Assembly (NCBI RefSeq): GCF_005503365.1
Contig: NZ_SCML01000027.1
Span: forward strand, 1 to 64,000
Reading direction: 5' to 3'
Source of the DNA: Hydrogenophaga sp. 2FB
GTDB lineage: Bacteria > Pseudomonadota > Gammaproteobacteria > Burkholderiales > Burkholderiaceae_C
DNA: 64,000 nucleotides
Shown: positions 61,551-64,000 of the stretch, piece by piece
Layout: every line of letters begins with the position of its first letter
Position numbering within the stretch: position 1 is the stretch's first letter
Notes under the pieces: generated by a model
Told to the model about the DNA's origin: nothing
The model's input: the letters and a program-made list of their open reading frames with translations, nothing else
Databases searched by the model: none
Position numbers and translations under genes: made by a program

Positions 61551-62507
61551 ATGGGCGGCATGTCGACCCCCTCTCGCCTGGACCATTTGCGTGTGCGCCA
61601 CCTGCGCCTGCTCGACCTGATCTCGCAACACGGCTCGTTGACGGCGGCCGCGGAATGCCTCGGCATCAGCCAGCCCACGACGACGAAGCTGCTGCAGGAA
61701 CTGGAACGTGTGTTGCGCTGCACGCTGGTCGACCGCAGCACGCGCGGCGGCTTGTTGACCGACAGCGGGCGCCGCGCGCTGGAACGGGTTCGCCCGGCCA
61801 TGCACGCCATCGACCTGATCCCGGACATGGTGAGCGCCGCGCCCGAGCACCCGATGGTGAGAATCGGCATTCTTCGACTGGCCGGCATCTCGATGGCGCC
61901 GGACCTGGTGCACCAGTTGCGCACCCATGGCCACATGCCGCGCCTCTATCTGCACGAGGACGCGGTGGCCAACCTGATGGATCAATTGTTCGACGGCGAG
62001 ATCGACTGCATCATTGGCCGGCTGGACCCAAACTACCACGGCCAGCCCGTGGACACGCTGGACATCACCCAACTGGGGAACGACCCGTACGAGATCGCAT
62101 GCGCACCCGGCAATCCACTTTCGCGCAAACGCTCGGTGCCACTGTCGGCCCTCGTGGGCGCGCCCTGGGCGGTGGCGCCGCGCGGGACCTATACGCGCCA
62201 AGCATTCGACATGGCATTCATGAGCCAGGGCATCCCGGCCCCCATTCCCGTGATCGAGTCGCCCTCCTTTCACGCCAGCTTTGCCGTGATGTCACGCAAT
62301 ACCGATTTCCTCACCATTGCGCCCATGAGCTCGGTGCGCTACTACGCCGATCTCGGCAAGGTGCGCCCGATCCGGCTGAGCACGCCATTTCCACCGGACC
62401 GCATGGTGTTTGTCACGCGGCACGATTTGCTGACGATCCCGGCCGTGCGCGACATCAAGAACAGCCTGATCGAACTCACGAGGACGGTCCCGGTTCCGGC
62501 GCGATAG
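61551..62507 (+). CDS. LysR-family transcriptional regulator
   Basis: About 318 residues. The N-terminal helix-turn-helix is SLTAAAECLGISQPTTTKLL; the C-terminal part is the LysR effector domain (IGILRLAGISMAPDLVHQLR, GEIDCIIGRLDP). ATGs at 61551 and 61560 are both possible. It is divergent from the Bug binding protein and CoA transferase genes and probably regulates them in response to the acid transported; the T-N11-A box just upstream supports this. Confidence 0.93.
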   Translation: MGGMSTPSRLDHLRVRHLRLLDLISQHGSLTAAAECLGISQPTTTKLLQELERVLRCTLVDRSTRGGLLTDSGRRALERVRPAMHAIDLIPDMVSAAPEHPMVRIGILRLAGISMAPDLVHQLRTHGHMPRLYLHEDAVANLMDQLFDGEIDCIIGRLDPNYHGQPVDTLDITQLGNDPYEIACAPGNPLSRKRSVPLSALVGAPWAVAPRGTYTRQAFDMAFMSQGIPAPIPVIESPSFHASFAVMSRNTDFLTIAPMSSVRYYADLGKVRPIRLSTPFPPDRMVFVTRHDLLTIPAVRDIKNSLIELTRTVPVPAR

Positions 62508-62621
62508 TTGCTTTGTCCTTAGGGCAAATACTGTGCCTTGCCCACCAAGTTGCTCCAAGCCCAGAACTACAATGATTTCGCCGCCCGTGCCACCCCGGCA
62601 CGCATATTCAAAGGTTGATCT

Positions 62622-63467
62622 ATGAAGACATTGCTGCTGTCACTGAGCCTGATTGGCGCCGCTGCCCTGGTGGGTTGCGGAAAAACCGAAGCGCCCAAAC
62701 CCGAGGCCGCTGCACCGGCCGCCGCACCTGCGACAGCCCCCGCGCCAGCGCCGGCCGAAATGCCGGAACTGAAGGTCGCCATCGACCCGACCTATGAACC
62801 CTTCACGTACAAGACTGCCGATGGCAAGCCCACCGGCTTCGACGTGGACATCGCCAGCGCCCTGTGCAATGAAATCAAGCGCAAGTGCGTGTTTGTCGAA
62901 CAGGTGTGGGACAGCATGATCCCCGGCCTGCAAGCCAAGAAGTACGACGCCATCATCAGCTCCATGTCGATCACCGAAGAGCGCCTGCAAGTGGTGGACT
63001 TCACCGACAAGTACTATTTCACCCCCAGCCGCATCGTCGTCAAGACCGGCACACCGTACACCGACCCGAAGTCGCTCAAGGGCAAGAAGATCGGCGTGCT
63101 CAAGGGCAGCACGCAGGAGAAATACGCCATGGGTGAGCTCAAGCCTGCAGGCGCCAGCATCGTTCCCTACGAAGCACAAGACCAGGTCTATCTCGACATC
63201 AAGTCGGGTCGTCTGGACGGCACGGTGGCCGACCAGGTGGAAGTGAACGGCGGTTTCCTGCGCAAGCCTGAAGGCGCGGGCTACGGCTTCGTCGGCCCTG
63301 TGCTCAACGAAGCCAAGTACTACGGCACTGGCGTCGGTGTGGCGCTTCGCAAGGGCGAAACCGCGCTCAAGGACCAGCTCAACGCCGGCATCAAGGCCAT
63401 CCGTTCCAACGGCGTCTACGACACCGTCGCCAAGAAGTACTTCGACTTCGACGTGTACGGCAACTAA
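62622..63467 (+). CDS. Polar amino acid ABC transporter binding lipoprotein
   Basis: A 281-residue HisJ/ArgT-type binding protein. A lipobox (LVGC, Cys19) is followed by an Ala/Pro-rich linker (residues 24-46) and the SBP_bac_3 domain: LKVAIDPTYEPFTYKTADGK, PTGFDVDIASALC, DAIISSMSITEERLQVVDFT and TVADQVEVNGGFL. It probably binds a basic amino acid or an opine-like compound such as arginine, lysine or histidine. The membrane permease starts nine bases after its stop. Confidence 0.95.
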   Translation: MKTLLLSLSLIGAAALVGCGKTEAPKPEAAAPAAAPATAPAPAPAEMPELKVAIDPTYEPFTYKTADGKPTGFDVDIASALCNEIKRKCVFVEQVWDSMIPGLQAKKYDAIISSMSITEERLQVVDFTDKYYFTPSRIVVKTGTPYTDPKSLKGKKIGVLKGSTQEKYAMGELKPAGASIVPYEAQDQVYLDIKSGRLDGTVADQVEVNGGFLRKPEGAGYGFVGPVLNEAKYYGTGVGVALRKGETALKDQLNAGIKAIRSNGVYDTVAKKYFDFDVYGN

Positions 63468-63475
63468 GCCGTTCC

Positions 63476-64000
63476 GTGTTGTCCGGCTACTTCGCCTCGA
63501 TCCTGCAAGGCGCCCTCCTCACGGTGGGCGTCTCACTGGCCGCCCTCGTGGTGGCCATTTTGCTGGGCCTGCTGGGTGCGGTGGCCAAGCTCTCGGGCCG
63601 CCCCCTTCTCGTGGGGCTGGCCACGGTCTACACCACACTGGTGCGGGGCGTTCCCGAACTGGTGCTGATGCTGCTCATCTTCTACGGCGGCACCATCGGG
63701 CTCAACCATTTGCTGGCCGCGATGGGCAGCAAGTCCTCGATCGACATCAACCCGTTTCTGGCGGGCATGCTCACGATCGGCTTCATCTACGGCGCCTACA
63801 TGACCGAGACGTTTCGCGGCGCCATTCTCTCGATTCCCAAAGGCCAGATGGAGGCCGCCTGGGCTTTCGGCATGGGCCCGGTGCGCACCTTCATGCGCAT
63901 CTCCGCACCCCAGATGGTGCGCTACGCCCTGCCCGGCTTCACCAACAACTGGCTGGTGCTGATCAAGGCCACGGCGCTCGTCAGCCTGATTGGTCTGCAG
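63476..64000 (+). CDS. Polar amino acid ABC transporter permease (HisQ type), 3' end outside window
   Basis: An open frame from GTG-TTG at 63476 to the edge (175 codons, no stop). It encodes a HisM/GltK-type permease: GALLTVGVSLAALVVAILLG, TTLVRGVPELVLMLLIFYGG and the EAA loop EAAWAFGMGPVRTFMRI are family signatures. Either the GTG or the adjoining TTG may initiate; no good ribosome site is seen, and coupling to the binding protein gene is likely. A second permease and an ATPase are expected beyond the window. Confidence 0.92.
   Translation, partial: MLSGYFASILQGALLTVGVSLAALVVAILLGLLGAVAKLSGRPLLVGLATVYTTLVRGVPELVLMLLIFYGGTIGLNHLLAAMGSKSSIDINPFLAGMLTIGFIYGAYMTETFRGAILSIPKGQMEAAWAFGMGPVRTFMRISAPQMVRYALPGFTNNWLVLIKATALVSLIGLQ

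Overview
The window is GC-rich, densely coding DNA from a Gram-negative bacterium, most likely a betaproteobacterium of the Burkholderiales (Comamonadaceae-like; Hydrogenophaga or a relative would fit). The grounds are the mltG-tmk-holB-pilZ-tatD block, a Bug-family (TctC) binding protein beside a CaiB-type CoA transferase, a hotdog thioesterase/GNAT fusion and a type IV pilus minor-pilin operon. No rRNA, tRNA, phage, insertion sequence or CRISPR array was seen. All product names rest on reading motifs and family resemblance; no database search was run.

Left part (1-22 kb), mostly housekeeping and metabolism: two tandem HDOD signalling genes, a patatin-like lipase, a degenerate Fic remnant, trhO, an iron-dependent alcohol dehydrogenase, an alpha/beta hydrolase followed directly by a thioesterase-acetyltransferase fusion, a LacI-type repressor divergent from a gluconokinase-TRAP transporter operon with two matching palindromic operators, an NRDE protein, ygfZ, then mltG-tmk-holB-pilZ-tatD, an ankyrin protein, a tctBA transporter pair lacking tctC, and a membrane protein of unknown function.

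Centre (22.1-40.6 kb), the most striking part: seven leftward genes with short gaps that look like one operon. It begins with a 3659-residue secreted protein with two animal-type heme peroxidase modules, three blocks of RTX calcium-binding repeats and a C-terminal type I secretion signal. Then come a 100-residue coiled-coil protein, a type I secretion ABC ATPase, an HlyD-type adaptor, a Tat-exported multicopper oxidase, an SCO-type copper protein and a TolC-type outer membrane channel. The giant protein has the architecture of MopA, the heme peroxidase linked to Mn(II) oxidation in Aurantimonas, Erythrobacter and Pseudomonas putida. Here it is encoded together with its probable exporter and with a copper oxidase, itself a class linked to Mn oxidation. 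The leader upstream holds three inverted repeats.

Right of it (41-47.3 kb) is an iron-starvation cell-surface signalling locus: a Fur-like box, an ECF sigma factor, a FecR-type regulator, an STN-bearing TonB receptor and a PepSY membrane protein. Two nearly identical 31-bp promoter-like elements precede fecR and the receptor gene. Next (47.3-51.8 kb) come two small unknown genes, an isolated Rieske protein gene with a perfect 20-bp palindrome upstream, and a divergent OmpR-type regulator/hybrid histidine kinase pair.

The right end holds the type IV pilus operon pilE-fimT-pilV-pilW-pilX-pilY1, a CaiB/BaiF CoA transferase with a Bug binding protein and a divergent LysR regulator, and the start of a polar amino acid ABC transporter that runs off the window.
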